Assembly: GCA_021158375.1 (NCBI GenBank)
Contig: JAGGUS010000061.1
Coordinates: 1-7,012, forward strand
Length of the DNA stretch: 7,012 nt
Direction: 5' to 3'
DNA from: Thermoprotei archaeon
GTDB taxonomy: Archaea; Thermoproteota; Thermoprotei; QMSL01; B3-G16
Position numbers and translations under genes: made by a program. This document shows positions 6,251 through 7,012 of the stretch, piece after piece (position 1 is the stretch's first letter; each line of letters begins with the position of its first letter). A model generated the notes under the pieces. It saw nothing but the letters and a program-made list of their open reading frames with translations. It was not told where the DNA came from and did not search any database.

Positions 6251-6313
6251 GGTAATGATGATGTGCTTATATAAGCCTGATTGCGTGATGAGGCGGGCAG
6301 CATCTGAGCCTGA
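6251..6313 (+). ncRNA. C/D box small RNA guiding 2'-O-methylation
   Basis: All four boxes of an archaeal C/D sRNA occur in order in about 60 bases: C box ATGATGA (6255-6261), D' box CTGA (6277-6280), C' box GTGATGA (6285-6291) and D box CTGA (6304-6307). The C'-to-D guide is exactly 12 bases (6292-6303, GGCGGGCAGCAT), the standard archaeal length; the C-to-D' guide is 15 bases (6262-6276), and the D'-C' spacer is four. GGT (6251-6253) can pair with GCC (6308-6310) as a short terminal stem. Such RNAs bind L7Ae, Nop5 and fibrillarin and direct methylation of the target base paired to the fifth guide base before D or D'. For the D guide that is the U at position five of 5'-AUGCUGCCCGCC; I could not match this to a known rRNA or tRNA site from memory. 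Exact ends are uncertain by a few bases. Confidence 0.8.
6265..6276 (+). repeat. Perfect 12-bp palindrome forming the D' guide
   Basis: GCTTATATAAGC is identical to its own reverse complement and occupies precisely the 12 bases before the D' box. As RNA it could pair with itself in another copy. As DNA its core also resembles a TATA box. Confidence 0.85.
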
Positions 6314-6401
6314 TTTTATAGAATAAGCTAGATATAACGAAGAACAAGGCACTTAAGGATTCATCTCTAGTAGGGAGTATGGTCTTGCTAGGCGAGTATA
6401 T
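6314..6401. other. Short intergenic region between guide RNA and glycosylase gene
   Basis: About 88 bp with no open frame of note. TTTT at 6314-6317 just after the sRNA could act as a weak archaeal U-rich terminator. A small 5-bp hairpin (CTTGC at 6384-6388 with GCGAG at 6392-6396, including a G-U pair) lies near the glycosylase stop codon, but has no adjacent T-run. No further gene is seen. Confidence 0.4.
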
Positions 6402-7012
6402 TCAGTTAAAGAATTCATCAAGACTTGATTGCCTGCCCTTTGTTCCCCTGATAAGACCTTTAGAACCTTCAGATATCTGAGAGACTATATTATATATTTT
6501 TTTGAAGTCCTCTTGCAATGCATCCTTTAAGCGTGGATTATAAAGAGCAGCGGCAGGATGGTACGTAGGTAACACAAGTACATCAAAATCAAAAAGTCTG
6601 ATTTTACGTAATGAGCCTCTAATTTTAGAAATTCCGCTAATTGACATACCAGCTAAGCTAAATATGTAGGACGATGAGTGTCTACCTAATGTAACTATGA
6701 GTTTAGGGCGAATTATTTTTATCTCTGCGTTAAGGTATGGAGCGCAACTAGAGATCTCGATAGGTTTTGGGTCTCTATTTCCGGGGGGTCTACACTTTAC
6801 TACATTAGTTATATAAACGAGCTCCCGCCTTAAACCAATACTTTCTAAAAGGCTAGTTAGGAGCTTACCAGCCGGACCTACAAAAGGTCTTCCTTCAATA
6901 TCTTCTTGCCTTCCTGGAGCCTCTCCTATGAACATTATAATGGAGTTAAGATCGCCTTCTCCAGGAACTGCGTTAGTTCTATTTCGCCATAGATCGCATT
7001 TACGACAATTTA
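6402..7012 (-). CDS. Family 4 uracil-DNA glycosylase with iron-sulfur cluster and PCNA-binding tail (5' end outside window)
   Basis: This base-excision repair enzyme removes uracil from DNA. The first in-window Met is at 6935, but the frame stays open to base 7012 and reads CRKC, then NRTNAVPGEGDLNS directly ahead, all conserved, so the true start is beyond the right edge. Counting visible residues from the edge, the four cluster cysteines are Cys2, Cys5, Cys73 (VVKCRPPGNRDP) and Cys89 (SSCAPYL). Catalytic and uracil-binding motifs are GEAPGRQEDIEGRPFVGPAG (29-48), LGRHSSSY (108-115) and LPTYHPAA (146-153). The protein ends in QSSLDEFFN, a textbook PIP box. About 202 residues are visible, so few are missing compared with family members of 190-220. 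The gene is convergent with the guide RNA and zinc-ribbon gene. Confidence 0.95.
   Translation of the reverse strand, partial: NCRKCDLWRNRTNAVPGEGDLNSIIMFIGEAPGRQEDIEGRPFVGPAGKLLTSLLESIGLRRELVYITNVVKCRPPGNRDPKPIEISSCAPYLNAEIKIIRPKLIVTLGRHSSSYIFSLAGMSISGISKIRGSLRKIRLFDFDVLVLPTYHPAAALYNPRLKDALQEDFKKIYNIVSQISEGSKGLIRGTKGRQSSLDEFFN
6408..6431 (-). other. PIP box (PCNA-interacting peptide) at the glycosylase C-terminus
   Basis: These codons specify QSSLDEFF, which fits the Q-x-x-hydrophobic-x-x-aromatic-aromatic PCNA-binding consensus and is followed by one residue and the stop codon. A preceding Gly/Lys/Arg-rich stretch (SEGSKGLIRGTKGR) probably forms a flexible tether from the catalytic domain. 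Confidence 0.85.

Noticed and set aside
6265..6274. TTATATAA as a promoter for a transcript starting near 6295
   Set aside because: It is inside the C/D sRNA as the D' guide, and no gene follows on the plus strand.
6384..6396. Small hairpin near the glycosylase stop codon as a terminator
   Set aside because: Only five pairs including one G-U, with no following T-run on either strand; kept only as a note in the intergenic entry.
6402..6935. Glycosylase taken as a complete gene starting at Met 6935
   Set aside because: The frame continues without a stop to base 7012 and encodes the conserved CxxC and GEGD region, so that Met is internal.

Overview
The window reads as chromosomal DNA of a thermophilic archaeon, most likely a thermoproteote (crenarchaeote). 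The support is gene content and signals: RNA 3'-phosphate cyclase, an archaeal-type Obg/YchF GTPase with a canonical NKAD motif, 6-phospho-3-hexuloisomerase, a family 4 uracil-DNA glycosylase ending in a PCNA-binding peptide, a C/D box methylation-guide sRNA, TATA-type promoters, GGTG-type Shine-Dalgarno sites, GTG/TTG starts, and heavy AGA/AGG/ATA codon use. The order within the phylum cannot be fixed from this sequence.

Layout. (1) Bases 1-446, minus: the N-terminal part of rtcA, running off the left edge. (2) A 79-bp divergent promoter region. (3) Bases 526-4699, plus: a tightly packed five-gene run of a SpoIIM-like membrane protein, the YchF-type GTPase, and a complete ECF transporter energising module (two ABC ATPases and the T-component). 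Neighbouring genes overlap or abut. No substrate-binding S-component is recognisable, so the transported compound is unknown. (4) Bases 4705-5301, minus: 6-phospho-3-hexuloisomerase, meeting ecfT tail to tail with only 5 bp between stop codons. Upstream on the same strand is a gene for a helix-turn-helix plus coiled-coil protein of unknown function (5365-5907). (5) A 159-bp divergent region with a palindromic TATA box and a second TATA-like site. (6) Bases 6067-6222, plus: a 51-residue zinc-ribbon protein. (7) About 6251-6313, plus: a C/D box guide RNA, 28 bases after the zinc-ribbon stop codon. (8) From 6402 to the right edge, minus: a family 4 uracil-DNA glycosylase. Its reading frame stays open through an iron-sulfur CxxC motif to the window edge, so its start lies outside.

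Functionally the window is mostly housekeeping: RNA end processing, ribosome-associated GTPase, micronutrient uptake, pentose supply through the reversed ribulose monophosphate route, base-excision repair, and RNA methylation guiding. There is no mobile element, CRISPR array, tRNA or rRNA. The items most worth a second look are the guide RNA with its palindromic D' guide, the PCNA-binding tail of the glycosylase, the HTH/coiled-coil protein with its distinctive C-terminal peptide, and the ECF module without an S-component.
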